Source of the DNA: Capsicum annuum
Lineage: Eukaryota > Streptophyta > Magnoliopsida > Solanales > Solanaceae
NCBI RefSeq assembly: GCF_002878395.1
Contig: NC_061115.1
Coordinates: 96,360,605-96,424,604, forward strand
Reading direction: 5' to 3'
DNA length: 64,000 nt
Shown: piece after piece, positions 12,012 through 22,271 of the stretch
Numbering within the stretch: the first letter of the stretch is position 1
How the letters are laid out: each line of letters opens with the position of its first letter
Program-made: the position numbers and the translations under genes
Notes under the pieces: generated by a model
Told to the model about the DNA's origin: nothing
Seen by the model: only the letters and a program-made list of their open reading frames with translations
Database searches by the model: none

Positions 12012-12103
12012 CATGATCATGGTACCTTGATCGTGATCATGATCAACCATGTGTCCACGATCGTAGACCCCTGATAGCGATCATGGTCTAGGCAATTTAA
12101 AAG
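12012..12103 (+). promoter_or_regulatory. Possible internal promoter ahead of the second ORF of B
   Basis: A cluster of quasi-palindromes (accatgatcatggt, gatcgtgatcatgatc, ccacgatcgta, gcgatcatggtc) sits just before the TATA-like 'aatttaaaag' (12,094-12,103) and a pyrimidine-rich leader. It is in the interior of B, not in an LTR, and lies about 770 bases upstream of the second ORF. The same arrangement occurs in element F. Function is inferred only. Confidence 0.4.
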
Positions 12104-12871
12104 ACCATCTGAATGCCCCATTTCTCTCGCACTCCCTTCTCAAATTTTCTCTCAAGTTGCACCCACTCTTGGGCATACTTTGGGCATTCAAAAGAACTAG
12201 AGAATATTCTTGCATCATCCCATCTTATAAGTCTCTCAAATTCATACTTTAATTGTTGAAATTAAGCCATAAAATGCATGTTATAGGAAAGGCCTAAATT
12301 TGTGTTTTTCATTGTTAAATATGTTTGCAATAAAATTATATGGTAGTTAGCTGCTAGAATATGGTGTGCACATAAGTGGGGAAGTTTTGAGTACCCAAAT
12401 TGTGTGCGCATTGAGAAAATTTAAGGCTACACACCAACTGCTTGATCAATTTCTCAAATGAGTATTCACTAGTTATTTCTACATTCGGAAGGCATAATCA
12501 AGTACCTAGTAGTCTTTTTCAATGATTTTAGTGTAAATTCTTGTTATAGAACATGTTTTTTCTTAAAATTTTAATATTTTTGACATTGGATATTTTGGAT
12601 TGAAATCAGTCTCAATTAATGCAATCACGGTCATTCGGACTGCCATCTCAGCTCCATCGCTCATGAACACAGTAACTTAGGTTGATTTTCATTCTGGGTC
12701 AAAAATTTCGCACTTTAATTGTTTATCCAAACACCACCAATTTGCAATACTATGAGCTTTAGTGAACAACATAGTTTAGTTTGTGCATGTATATTCCAAT
12801 GATTAATGTGGTTACATTGTTCACTTACTTTTTAGGATCATATCATGGAAGAATAGGACCAAGTCCGATTC
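12104..12871 (+). other. Leader-like non-coding stretch before the second ORF of B
   Basis: AT-rich sequence without a supported gene. It begins with a C/T-rich segment (12,120-12,175) and ends with 'tcacttactttttaggatc' (about 12,820), which resembles a 3' splice site just before the ATG at 12,872. A spliced leader is possible but not shown. Confidence 0.4.
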
Positions 12872-13570
12872 ATGGCACCCGAGTGCCACACTCTTTATTA
12901 TTGGGATCTTCCAAGGAAAAAACTGCTCCCGAAAAGAGAAATATGCTTGGAGAAAGTGCCGAAAAAGATTCCGTCATTTCATAATAGGCTTGTGGCCATG
13001 GGGTGGCAGTTCTTCGACCCGGATCCTTTCAAGGCAAGCGAGCAATGGGTTTTTAAGTTCTAAACTAACCTTCACCTAGTAGCTTTTTTAGACTCAGCCA
13101 ACTTGATTATCCAGATTCGGGAGATGGAGGTGGACTTTAGGGTAGAGAAAATAAATGAAATCTACAGGCTCTTAAATGGAAATATGGGTGAGTTCAAAGA
13201 GAAAAGGTGCAAGTCAGGAAGCTGGTTGGCAGAAAGACTATGTCCCAAAAAAGAAAGTCTTTTGGCTAGTGACCAAGAGAAATATATCCATAAATGAATT
13301 CACTGCCGAGGGTCGTATTTGGTTTAGCATCATATGTAGTCGAGTATACCCTTGCATCCACATGATACCAGTTTGATATTTACGGGCTCAGATGGTTGCT
13401 TGCATTCTAGATGGAATTTCTTTGAATATTGGTTAGCTCATAGTTTCTGACATAAAATTCTTCCAGAACCAAGGTGGTATGTGTCTCTCCTTTCCCTCCT
13501 CAATATTGAGCTTTGCTAGAGAGCCGAGGTTGAGGAGTACCCTGGAGATACTTGGGTGTGCCCTGGTACC
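12872..13570 (+). pseudogene. Element B second ORF, Transposase_32-like ('putative plant transposon protein')
   Basis: Broken gene related to the Transposase_32 family (PF20167), common downstream of gag in Athila-like plant elements; molecular function unknown. It starts 'MAPECHT' and reads 'LVAMGWQFFDPD' (family: 'LxxRGWxxF'), then, after an in-frame TAA at 13,061, 'TNLHLVAF' and 'VDFRVEKINEIYRL' (family: 'VxFSxxAINxxYxL') up to 13,297. A frameshift near 13,250 moves homology to the frame with 'RIWFSIICSRVYP' and 'HMIPV', followed by degraded 'GISLNIG' and 'AEVEEYPGDTW' (about 13,400-13,560). Domain order matches the family. Another Transposase_32 remnant lies at 43,590-44,470 on the other strand. 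At least one stop and one frameshift make it non-functional. Confidence 0.72.
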
Positions 13571-15970
13571 CTATCTATCCTATTAAAATTCGAGGTGAGG
13601 GTGCACTGGGAAAAAGCAAGAAAAGGAAGATAGACTTAGGAAAATCGACATATGAGGAGATTGAGTCTTGTAGTCCATCCACCATAGACCTCTTGAGGAG
13701 AACGGTGTAGACATTACAACCATTAGGGAGCTCATGTCAGGTCTTCCCCAGGGGAAAGGAGAGCCCTCCATCACCCATCAATAATGTGTGTCCTGATCTG
13801 ATAATGAAAAGTATCATGAGGACCAGAAGAAACAGGGAGCTATCCTTGATAGGCTTGAGAGAACCTATTCATCCTTGGTGGCGTCACATCAAGATCTCTG
13901 GGTTTCACTTGAGAAAATGGAAAAAAAGGAAAAGAAGAGAGATAAATTCATTAGCAAAAATGAGGAATGGGGTTAGTGCATGTGGAAGATCCTAACACCC
14001 CATGATAGACTTTTTTCCATATGGAGAGTGATGATGTGGCCCTAATTAAGTGGTCTGATCCTGAGGATGTTGATGATGCTGAGACCGAGTGTGGTAGAAT
14101 ATCTTGATGCAGTTTCAGGGAGAACCCATATCTCTCTTTATGCTTCATTGTTTATGCAGTGAGGACACTGCTAGCTTTTTAGTTGGAAGCACCTACCTCC
14201 GTATTTATTTGATTTGGGACTGTATTATTGATATTTGTGGATGGTTTTATATTCTTTTGGATGATTTTTATTTTTATTTGGATTGTAATATTCGGGCACT
14301 CTGATGGTGCCTATATTTGCATGGATTAGACATTTTTGTTTTTATATTTTTTAATTTATCTTTATTTTGCGTATGACGATATTGGATAAACTTTTCCCTA
14401 TGATAGACTGAGTAAGGATATTCTTCAGGGAAAGAGCATTGTGATTGGGTTTTGATCTATAGATGGGGAATCCTGATTACCCGTTGCATCGAGGTCACAA
14501 ATGAAAGGGAAGTCTGAGTACCTGCGGCATTTTTTATTTGGGATCACATATATACCCATGGCAAAGTCTGATAGCCATATAGGTTTGCCCATATGAAAGA
14601 TAAAATATGAGACAATAGCTTGGGTTGGTCCCATAATTAGCAAATTATTTGTGGCTCAAATGCAAAGCAAACCCCCCATCCATCAAAAGATTTCCAAAAT
14701 ATAGAGGGCATGGACGTGAGAGACCTTGAAACAATAGTTTTTCTCTTTTTGTGACTCCAAATATTTTACTTTTAAAAATTGGTAAATACTTCATTTTTTC
14801 TCTAGAAGGAGGGGAAAATGATCCTCCTTATTCCATGGGTTGTGATTTTATTTTTCCAAATCTCATATGTACTTGTACCATCTAGAGTTTTCCCCATTTG
14901 TCTCTCAAGTCTAATTTTTATTGTACTTGGTTGGTGAGATGACCCTAGGCCACCTTTGTGACATTGGAAGTCCACTTTATCCTAAAAAGCCTACTCTTGC
15001 ATAGATGTTATCCCTAGTCACCCATATTGTGTCTTTAGCCCTTTCTTAGGAAAATACATTACAAGTCGTGAGCCTTTCATTTTTTATCCCTCTTTTGAGC
15101 CCTACCCTTTTTGACCTTAAAAATACAACTTGAGGCTAAAATCCTAAGTTGGGGGTAGTAAATATTGGAAGAGGTAACTTTGGGCGACAAAGTTTAAAGT
15201 GAATTCCTAAGAGCTTAAGCATTGAGAACAAATGAATAAAAAAAAAGGATCTAACAAAGGAAAGAAAAGCATTAAGTGTGCAAGAAAAAAAATGAAAAGA
15301 AAATTGGTGAACCAAGGAAATAAAAGTAGGAACATGTGTAAAGAGTGAAAACAAAAGAAGTTGCCCATGATCAAAATTTGGATAACATAATGTGATACAA
15401 ATGTTCAAGGAGGGTATAACCAAGTTTTTCCTAAATTATATACTACCCTTCCCTAAACCTACATTATAAGTTCAAAGGCCCTTTGATATCTCCAACAAAG
15501 TGTATTCATTGTAGTAATGATTGAAAAATAGAGGCAAGCCTATGGCATGGTACTTGTTATCATCGAGAGTCCTTTGGGAGAGAGAGAGTTTTGCACTTAA
15601 ATCCCTTGTTGCATATTTGACAACTTCGTGTGTGGAATTTTCCTTCTTGTATGGAGGCATGTAAACAAGTTGATGTGGGTGATTTTCTCATTTCCCAAAA
15701 AAGAGGCAAAAGGAGTATAATGTAGTTGAGGTCGAAGGTGAGACACATCTATAGTATTCGTGATTGTTGCATGGTTTCTCTTTGAAGTCTTTTGCATCCT
15801 TCTGAATTGCATTTTATGTTAAAGGGTTTCATGTGAATATAATTGCCCATGTTTGAATAGATATTTGTTGTAGTAATCAAGTTGAGGTCAATGTATCGTT
15901 GGGTCATAAAATTTTGGCATAAATGTGTATTGTCTAATGGTAATAGGTAGTGTTGCTTGAGGACAAGCAA
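13571..15970 (+). other. Element B 3' non-coding region
   Basis: Stop-rich sequence between the second ORF and the 3' LTR. It includes purine-rich stretches (15,220-15,370) and 'taagttgggggtag' at about 15,147, a pattern also seen in element F near 42,900. The short ORFs on both strands show no family motifs. I see no gene here. Confidence 0.6.
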
Positions 15971-15989
15971 AGCTTTATGTCGGGGGTAT
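15971..15989 (+). other. Element B polypurine tract
   Basis: 'agctttatgtcgggggtat' directly precedes the TG of the 3' LTR, following 'cttgaggacaagcaa', the usual pre-LTR text of Athila/Tat elements. The expected plus-strand primer is partly decayed. Confidence 0.65.
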
Positions 15990-17318
15990 TGTTGAGTGGT
16001 GAACTTACAACTCATTTGCACTCAACATTCGTTCACACTATTATGGGTTGAATGTATAAATGAGATGTATTTGTGATTAAATGCAATAAATCCTCATTTT
16101 GCAAGCATACAAGTTATGAGATGGAAAGTCGTGGATGCAAGCTAAAAAAGATCAAAAAGGAGGAAAGAAGTACAACTGATGTACCTGAAGCAGGAACCAG
16201 CCTTAGTTACCGTGATCGTAATCTGTGGGCCACGATCATAGCTAGTCAAGCCAGGTCAAAGTATTGCAATTGCAGTGATCTTTCCGCAGTCACTGTAGCA
16301 GCAATTACAGACAAGCCTCAGCGATCGTGGCTACGCGGGAATGTGCCCGAGGGCAGATTTGTAATTTTACTCACCCGAACCTAATTTCTTTTATAGGCTA
16401 AAACCCTTTCTCTTTTGGGTATTCTACACACTTTTAATATTTTTGAATTTGAAATTAAAACCCAAATTTTGGAAAGAATTATATTTTCATTTGGAAACTT
16501 TGAATTTAGTATTTTGAAGAATGGATGCTTTGAACAATCCCTACGGTATATTTTTTTCTCTCTTTTCTTTATGAGTAGCTACACTTTCATTGTCTTGGGA
16601 TTATGCTGAACTAAGGTGCAATTATGTCTGGGTTTTGATATATTTGTGTATATGTAGTTTGTTGATGATAGGTTTTACTATTGCTTGGTTAAATTAGTTG
16701 GGATTTGTGGCTGAAATCCCCAAATACCCGAAATGGGTTTCTGGCTGAAAACCCCAAATTCTTGAAAGCTCAAACCACCCTTGAAAGAGAGGTTTGGGTG
16801 AACTTTTAGAACCTATATCATCTTTGAAAGAGGGATGTGGGTGACAAGGCAATAGTAGACAATTAATGGGTGTAGTTTGCTAATTTTCACTATCTTAGAT
16901 ATAAGGGTGATTAGGAAGTCGACTATATCTTTGGCATCTTCCTAGAAATAGGGATGCACAATTGAGGTAATAGGTGAATGTAATTAACACACTAGTTAGG
17001 TACCTGAAAGGGACAATGAGTGAAATTTGTGAGGTTTTCTTGACAAACTAGCCGCAAGGATCTTAGACCTAGCTGGCCATATTGTTAATAACTAGCATGT
17101 ACACTAAATTTTCATGCATACATGCATAACTTGTCCTTAGGTAGAAATAATCCAAAGATTCCAAAAACCATACCCCCCCTCTAAATTTTATTAATAGAAT
17201 TTAATACCCATAGGACTAGAATCCTAATTTAGCTCCTCGTGGATTCAACTTCAACATAAGTTGACCTTTGACAACGACCGTCCTTTGCCAATTTCGATGG
17301 TATAGGTGAGCATTATCA
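15990..17318 (+). repeat. Element B 3' LTR
   Basis: 1,329 bases, TGTTGAGTGG to GCATTATCA, homologous to 2,889-4,319. It lacks about 80 bases near 17,160 that the 5' LTR keeps. Its quasi-palindromes (accgtgatcg at 16,209, gcgatcgtgg at 16,321) are better preserved than in the 5' copy. Confidence 0.9.
16208..16397 (+). promoter_or_regulatory. Probable LTR promoter of element B (3' copy)
   Basis: Blocks accgtgatcg, ccacgatcatag and gcgatcgtggc are followed by the TATA-like 'ttttatagg' at 16,389-16,397, as in the 5' LTR. Confidence 0.5.
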
Positions 17319-17323
17319 CAAGG
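17319..17323. other. Target-site duplication of element B (right)
   Basis: caagg, identical to 2,884-2,888. It is followed by 'tccctctcatctaacgag', which matches the unbroken A LTR at about 28,929. Confidence 0.93.
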
Positions 17324-17562
17324 TCCCTCTCATCTAACGAGAACAACTAGAGTATTTTCATTCTATTCATGAGATAACAAGTCCAACTAATCAAGGTTCT
17401 AGTCCATAAGTCAATTATCACACTTTATAGATTCAATAGCCTAAGCGGTTCAACTAATCCCAAACATTACCACCTACCTTTCCAACACCTAAAACCCCTC
17501 CCAATCATAACAAGATATCAAAGGCATACTATAATAAAGCTCAATCTGACAAGAAGTAACCC

Positions 17563-17646
17563 TAGCCTATCTCAAATCCAAATATATCACAGTAACTAAC
17601 AACTTAGCCTACCTCAAATCCAAATATATCGCACTAACTGACAACC
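17563..17646. repeat. 42-bp tandem duplication
   Basis: Two adjacent copies beginning 'tagcct[a]tctcaaatcc' and 'tagcctacctcaaatcc'. The other LTR of A has one copy (about 29,165). A post-insertion slippage event is the simplest explanation. Confidence 0.85.
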
Positions 17647-18104
17647 TTTTCTTTCCCTTTCCGCAAAGCTTCTTCTTGGATCCAAGCTATCAAAACACAA
17701 TCTATGCATTGTTATGAGAATATCAATACCCATATTGTACCATTGTTTGTCGGGTCTAAAATGACACCAAAAAAGCCTAGTGGGTCCCACATAAAAAAAT
17801 GAGTTTCTGAGACCAACCCATTGTTCAAAAACCATTAGGAAGTTATATCCCACAAGAACTTTGGTGCAACCCAAGCATATTTGTGGTAATGTCAAGCCCT
17901 CAATCCATTTGGGGTTTTGTGTCAAATAATCAAGAATTCGACACTAAAATGAAGGATTCACCTTAGATTCATTGATAATCATGAATATACAAATTATTCA
18001 AGCTCCCAATCAACACCCCAAGAATCTATTTGAGGACTACACACTCTATTAGGGTTTATGGGACTCAAAGTAAAAGTAAAATGACCAATTCTCGACAAAA
18101 AGGG

Positions 18105-18215
18105 CATTTAAATATCCCTTCCCAGGTCCTCGGTCCACACGATCGAGAGCACGTGGGTCTCACTTGCGACATCATGATCACGATACACCCTCCATGATTG
18201 TGGTACCTTCTGCCT
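18105..18215 (-). promoter_or_regulatory. Probable LTR promoter of element A (3' copy)
   Basis: Read on the minus strand: blocks ccacaatcatgg, atcgtgatcatgatg and ctctcgatcgtgtgg precede the TATA-like 'atatttaaatg' (18,105-18,115). The 5' LTR keeps 'cttttaaatac' at 29,670-29,680, but its upstream cluster is cut by element C. Promoter role is inferred from layout. Confidence 0.5.
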
Positions 18216-18732
18216 TACCAGATGAAATTTTAAAATTGGAATAAATTCCAAGTTTTGGTCAATACCTCAGGATGCCTCTGGAATCCAATATGAGCAAATG
18301 GAATATGTAACCACATTAATTTCAACATTCCGAATGCATTTGCAAAGTCAGATTATCCATCCGAGGTTGTTTCACCATATGTAAGATGCACAGTTGAATA
18401 TCCAATTTATCAACACTCCGAACAATTGGTTGAAATGAGTTTGAGTGTAGCGGTACCCAAATAAATGGTCTACCTAACCTAAAATTGATATTTCAGAGTT
18501 GTGACCACAGTCAAAATTTGAATCCAATATCGTTTCACTGAGGTTTTTCCTTGGTGGCCATTTGGAACCAGAGTAGACTTATACATACGGAAATGATTCT
18601 AAAACCCAAACGAACTGCCCGATAACCGAACTATTAGTTCCAGAAAGTCATAAATGACTTGAGGCAGCTATAAGAAAGCTCTAACGGCAAAAATAAGAGG
18701 ATTCACAAGAAATAACCTGAAGGGTCATTACA

Positions 18733-18751
18733 ACATCTTCTACTGAGGAAC
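18733..18751 (-). other. Element A polypurine tract region
   Basis: Minus-strand 'cctcagtagaagatgt' abuts the LTR start TGTAATGACC. It is the expected site for a plus-strand primer, though weakly purine-rich. Confidence 0.5.
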
Positions 18752-18779
18752 TTTCATTCCCAAAAGTTAAAGATGAAGA

Positions 18780-19175
18780 AAATACCTTAAACTTTAAATA
18801 TGTGAGGACACTGGGTCCATATCTCGCTCTAGATACCCAAGTGGCCTCCTTCGCTTGGTGGTGCCTCTACTCAACCTTAACTATAGGAATCTCTCTAGTA
18901 CACAACTACCTCATATCACTAGCCAAAATAAGTACAGGCTCATCCACAAAGGTCAACTGCTCATCCAACTAGACTAAGTCATACCTAAGCACATAAGACA
19001 GATCAGGGATATACATTCGTGAAAAAGAGACATGGAAAATAGGTTGAACAACAGCAAAATATAGAGGCAATGCAAACTCATAGGCCACCTCACCAACTAC
19101 GCAGAGAATCTCAAAAGGACCAATATATTGAGGGCTGAGCTTACCCTTCCTTTTTAACCTCATCACACCTCTCAA
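18780..19175 (-). pseudogene. pol: Element A integrase C-terminus and chromodomain
   Basis: The open stretch 19,175-18,969 reads 'KGKLSPQYIGPFEIL', 'GEVAYEFALP' and 'VQPIFHVSFSRMYIPD'. This is the conserved end of chromovirus integrases ('GKLSPRYIGPFEIL...VHPVFHVSMLRKYIPD'). Beyond it, through stops, 'EQLTFVDEPVLIL', 'IPIVKVE.RHH' and 'KEATW' follow, corresponding to the chromodomain ('SVKVQWRHRPVEEATWE'). In chromoviruses this domain is thought to steer integration to heterochromatin. The last part is frameshifted after 'EATW', so the C-terminal helix is lost. About 50 bases separate this from the 3' LTR. Confidence 0.82.
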
Positions 19176-19299
19176 GGGAAAACATAAAGGAACATACGGT
19201 CACCAACTCCGAATCTCAAGGTAGGGAGCATATGATTGGCATAGGCCTTCTTCCTACTATGGGCTACTCTTAGCCCATCCTGAATCCCCCTAACTCTAT

Positions 19300-20010
19300 C
19301 CAAAAAGTACTAAAGAAAATTCATACCATGAGATCTCACCTTAGAAGTCTAAAACCATCCTATCGGAGAATGACATCTCCTGTTATACAAAGCCTCACAA
19401 GGCGCCATCTCAATACTCGAATGGTATCTATTATTATATGCAAACTTGGTCAATGCTAAGTGTTGATCCTACTGTCCTCCAAAATACATAACACAGGCTC
19501 AGACCATATCCTCAAGTACTTGAATAGTCCACTCGGACTGACCATCGGTCTGCGGATGAAAATCGATACTCAAATTCACTCAAGTACCCAACTCCTCCTG
19601 GAATTCTCTCTAATATCATGAAGTAAATACACAACCATAGTCTGATATGATAGAAATAGGCACCCCATATAAAAGAATTATCTTCCGAACATAAATATAA
19701 GCTAATCTTTCAACACTGAAAGTCATCTAAATATGAATGAAATATGTTGACTTTGTCAAACAATCCACTATAACCGAAATACCATCAAGACCATAGTAAG
19801 TATGAGGTAAACCTCTTATGAAATCAATAGTAATTTGTTCCCATTTCCCCTCGGAATGGACAACCTCTGAGTTAATCCTCCAGGACATGGATGCTCGGCC
19901 CTAACCTGCTGACAATATAGGTAATAAGACACAAAGTATCCCACATCTCTCTTTATACCATCCCACAAATAATTTTTCCTCAAATTACTATACATCTTAG
20001 CCATACTAGG
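19300..20010 (-). pseudogene. pol: Element A integrase core
   Basis: Integrase inserts the element DNA into the host genome. The open stretch 20,004-19,816 contains 'MAKMYSNLRKNYLWDGIKRDV', the HHCC zinc region of Tekay-type integrases; the first Cys of the CxxC pair appears as Tyr ('YYLYCQQV'). Across stops the catalytic core follows: 'MDFIRGLP..YYGLDGISVIVDCLTKS' (first Asp), 'IISDYG' (second Asp), and 'FHPQTDGQSEWTIQ' (catalytic Glu region), to about 19,500. All three catalytic positions are recognisable, but several nonsense codons interrupt the frame. Confidence 0.82.
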
Positions 20011-20389
20011 ATGAATAGAATATCTAGAGATGTGAGCCTCAGGAAGAATCGATGAAATAAAGACATCTGGCCGAAGAAAACTAATACAACCCTAAAATCT
20101 TAAGATACCCTCAGAATCAATGGTGTGCCTCTCAGACTCACCACTCACCATCTTTTTATAAAGGAAACTCAACTAGCTATCCTCATACTAACGATCACAA
20201 ATTTCGTCAAATAGAGAGGACGTCGCCTCAACATATGCCAAAATTATTGCAGGATCCAAAATATCAAGGCAAACTATAAAATTGACTAAGGACTGAATAT
20301 TTTGTGCCATAGGCCTATGAGAAAATGATATGCATGCCAAGCTACCTATACTCACTACCTTACGACTCATGGAATCAGCTACCACATTT

Positions 20390-20830
20390 TCTTTACCTGT
20401 ATAATACAAGATGAAAACATCATAGCCCCTTAAAAACTCCATCCATCCAAGTTGTCGAGCATTAAGCTCTTGCTAGGTCATAAGATGTTGAAGGCTGCAA
20501 ACATAGGTGAAAATCTCACAATGCACCCTAGACAAATAATGCCTCCAAATATTAAGAGAAAAAATTATCGCCACCAACTCTAAATCATAAGTTGGGTAGT
20601 TGCGCTTATACACTTTAAGTTGTCTAAAAGCATAAGCAAAAGGGTGGCCTTGCTATATCAAAACACAACAAAGACCAACACCCAAAGCATCACAAAACAT
20701 GGAGAATCCCTCACCCTCAATAGAAAGTGCAAACACAGGAGCTGAAATAAGATAATTATTGAGCTTTCCGAAGCTCAACTCACACTCCTCGGACCATCGG
20801 AAAGGAACTTTCTTCTGAGTCAATCTAGTC
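20390..20830 (-). pseudogene. pol: Element A RNase H domain
   Basis: Degrades the RNA strand of the replication hybrid in an active element. Visible pieces are 'LTQKKVPFRWSEECELSFGKL' and 'FSMFCDALGVGLCCVLI' (consensus 'FVVYCDASRVGLGCVLMQ', catalytic Asp kept). Further on, from 20,442, comes 'MEFLRGYDVFILYYTGKENV', followed by 'VADSMSRK' (consensus 'LLKDYDxxIxYHPGKANVVADALSRK'). The middle part is interrupted by stops. It joins the RT region upstream in the normal chromovirus order. Confidence 0.84.
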
Positions 20831-20857
20831 ATGGGGGCTGAAATACTGGCGAAGCTC

Positions 20858-21480
20858 TCAATCAAAGCTCCTATAATAACCAGCCAAACAAATAAAACTG
20901 TAAACCTCAGTCGGAAACACAGGCCTAGCCCAATCATGAATCGCCACAATCTTAGTCGGGTCTTCCATGATATCGGCTTTAGATGCCGCATTTCCAAGAA
21001 ATGACACTGACTTAAGCCAAAACTCCCTCTTAGAGAACTTGGTAACGAACACATGATCTTGAAAGGTCTGGAGCACAATCCTTAAGTATTGTGCATTCAC
21101 TTCACTACTTCTTGAATACAAAAGAATGCCATCAATGAACACAATAACGAAGGAGTCTAAATAGGGCCTGAACACATGATTCATTAATTCCAAGAACATG
21201 GCTAGTGCATTAGTCAGCCAAAAAGAAATCTCCAAAAATTTATAATGACCATAACGGAACTTGAAAGCTGTCTTCAAAATATTCTCGACCCAAATCCTCT
21301 ACTAATGATAATTGGATCTCAAATAAATCTTAGAAAACATGGCTAAACCCTAAAGTTTGTCGAACAAATCATCAATACGGAGCATAGGATAATAATTCTT
21401 CATAGTTACCTTATTAAGCTGCCTATAATAAATACACATACTCATAGGGCCATTTTTTCATTACAAAATATATAGGAACT
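20858..21480 (-). pseudogene. pol: Element A reverse transcriptase
   Basis: Reverse transcriptase of a Ty3/gypsy chromovirus. A 139-codon open stretch (21,277-20,858) shows 'KTAFKFRYGHYKFLEISFWL', 'NHVFRPYLD' and 'FIDGILLYSR'. The last is the catalytic box, normally FIDDILxYS; its second Asp is Gly (codon at 21,128-21,130), so the enzyme would be dead. Upstream, across stops, lie '[10 protein letters not shown]' (normally 'PVLFVKKKDGS') and 'SKIYLRSNYH' (normally 'FSKIDLRSGYHQ'). Downstream 'FLGNAASKADIMEDPTKI' and 'GYYRSF' match the thumb and RNase H junction ('FLGHVVSxxGIxVDPxKI...GYYRRF'). Confidence 0.9.
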
Positions 21481-21968
21481 CCTTACGATGATAAACTCGA
21501 CCTAATAAAACCCTTACCATGATGATCATAAATCTAAGAATTCATCTCCTTAAGCTCGGCAGGGGCCATACAGTAAGGTGCTATAAAAATAGGTCGGGTG
21601 CTAGGCTCAAGGTTAATAGCAAACTCAATCTCACAGTCAGTGAGAATACTAGGTAGGTCGATAGAAAATACATCAGACAACTCAAAAACAATAGAAACTA
21701 AGTGAAGTGATGGACTCTTTAAATGAGTAGCACATAGTTAAGTAAGATAAGACTCGCATCCTCTCGATATAAGTCTAATAGAATAAACATTAGAAATAAT
21801 ACCCATCAGCTTATGGATAACTTCTCTCTACCATATAAGTGGGGGTATATCGTGCATATCTAAGGTAATAATCTTGGAAAAACAATCCATGACTACATGA
21901 TAGTGAGATAATCACTCCATGCCTAGATTTATATTGAAATCTAGCATATCCAAAATAATAAGATTAGT

Positions 21969-22271
21969 CTAAGTATCAATATCACTAACTGTCATAACAC
22001 ATGATCGGAATACTCGATCGACTATGAAAGAATCACCCATGGGAGTAGGCACGTGTAATAGCGTGGATAATAAATCAATATTCAAGTCCAACCGTAGTGT
22101 ATAATAAGCAAATAAATAACAATAAGTGGATCCCGGATCAAATGAAGTAAGATCTAACTCATGGCATACCAAAATCGTAACTACAACTACAATATATAAA
22201 GTCTCATCCTTGGGTCTAGTGGGAATGTATATAACTGACCATGCCCACCACCAAGCTGGGCACCTGACCAA
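21969..22271 (-). pseudogene. pol: Element A aspartic protease
   Basis: A 100-codon open stretch with 'SFDPGSTYCYLFAYYT', matching the chromovirus protease motif ('LFDSGATHSF' / 'DPGSTYSYVSxYFA') with the catalytic Asp present. Downstream 'TPMGDSFIVDRVFRSCVM' corresponds to 'TPVGDSxVVDRVYRSCV'. It follows the gag zinc-knuckle region and precedes RT with decayed linker between 21,969 and 21,480. The apparent Met start is not meaningful, since gag and pol are usually one polyprotein. Confidence 0.82.

Larger units (their letters stand above)
2889..17318 (+). mobile_element. Element B: non-autonomous Athila/Tat-like LTR retrotransposon
   Basis: Complete element with TG...CA LTRs (2,889-4,319 and 15,990-17,318) and a perfect 5-bp duplication caagg, inserted in A's 3' LTR. 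The interior encodes gag (split by solo LTR D), an aspartic protease and a second ORF like the Transposase_32 family. There is no room for reverse transcriptase or integrase: only about 1.2 kb lies between protease and second ORF, and it shows no RT or integrase motif. It therefore resembles gag-only (TR-GAG-like) elements that depend on other elements for replication. Without D it is about 9.4 kb. I could not recognise a primer site after 4,319. The two LTRs differ at 7 of their first 42 bases, so the insertion is old. Confidence 0.88.
17324..18732 (-). repeat. Element A 3' LTR, proximal segment
   Basis: Continuation of the LTR interrupted by B. It aligns with 28,930-29,745 and 36,830-37,356 of the 5' LTR and ends outward as 'gggtcattaca' (TGTAATGACCC on the minus strand). 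It contains a 42-base tandem duplication (17,563-17,646) absent from the 5' LTR. Confidence 0.86.

Noticed and set aside
12012..12103. Operator or bacterial-type regulatory palindromes
   Set aside because: The context is plant retrotransposon DNA; the motifs are better explained as LTR-style promoter repeats.
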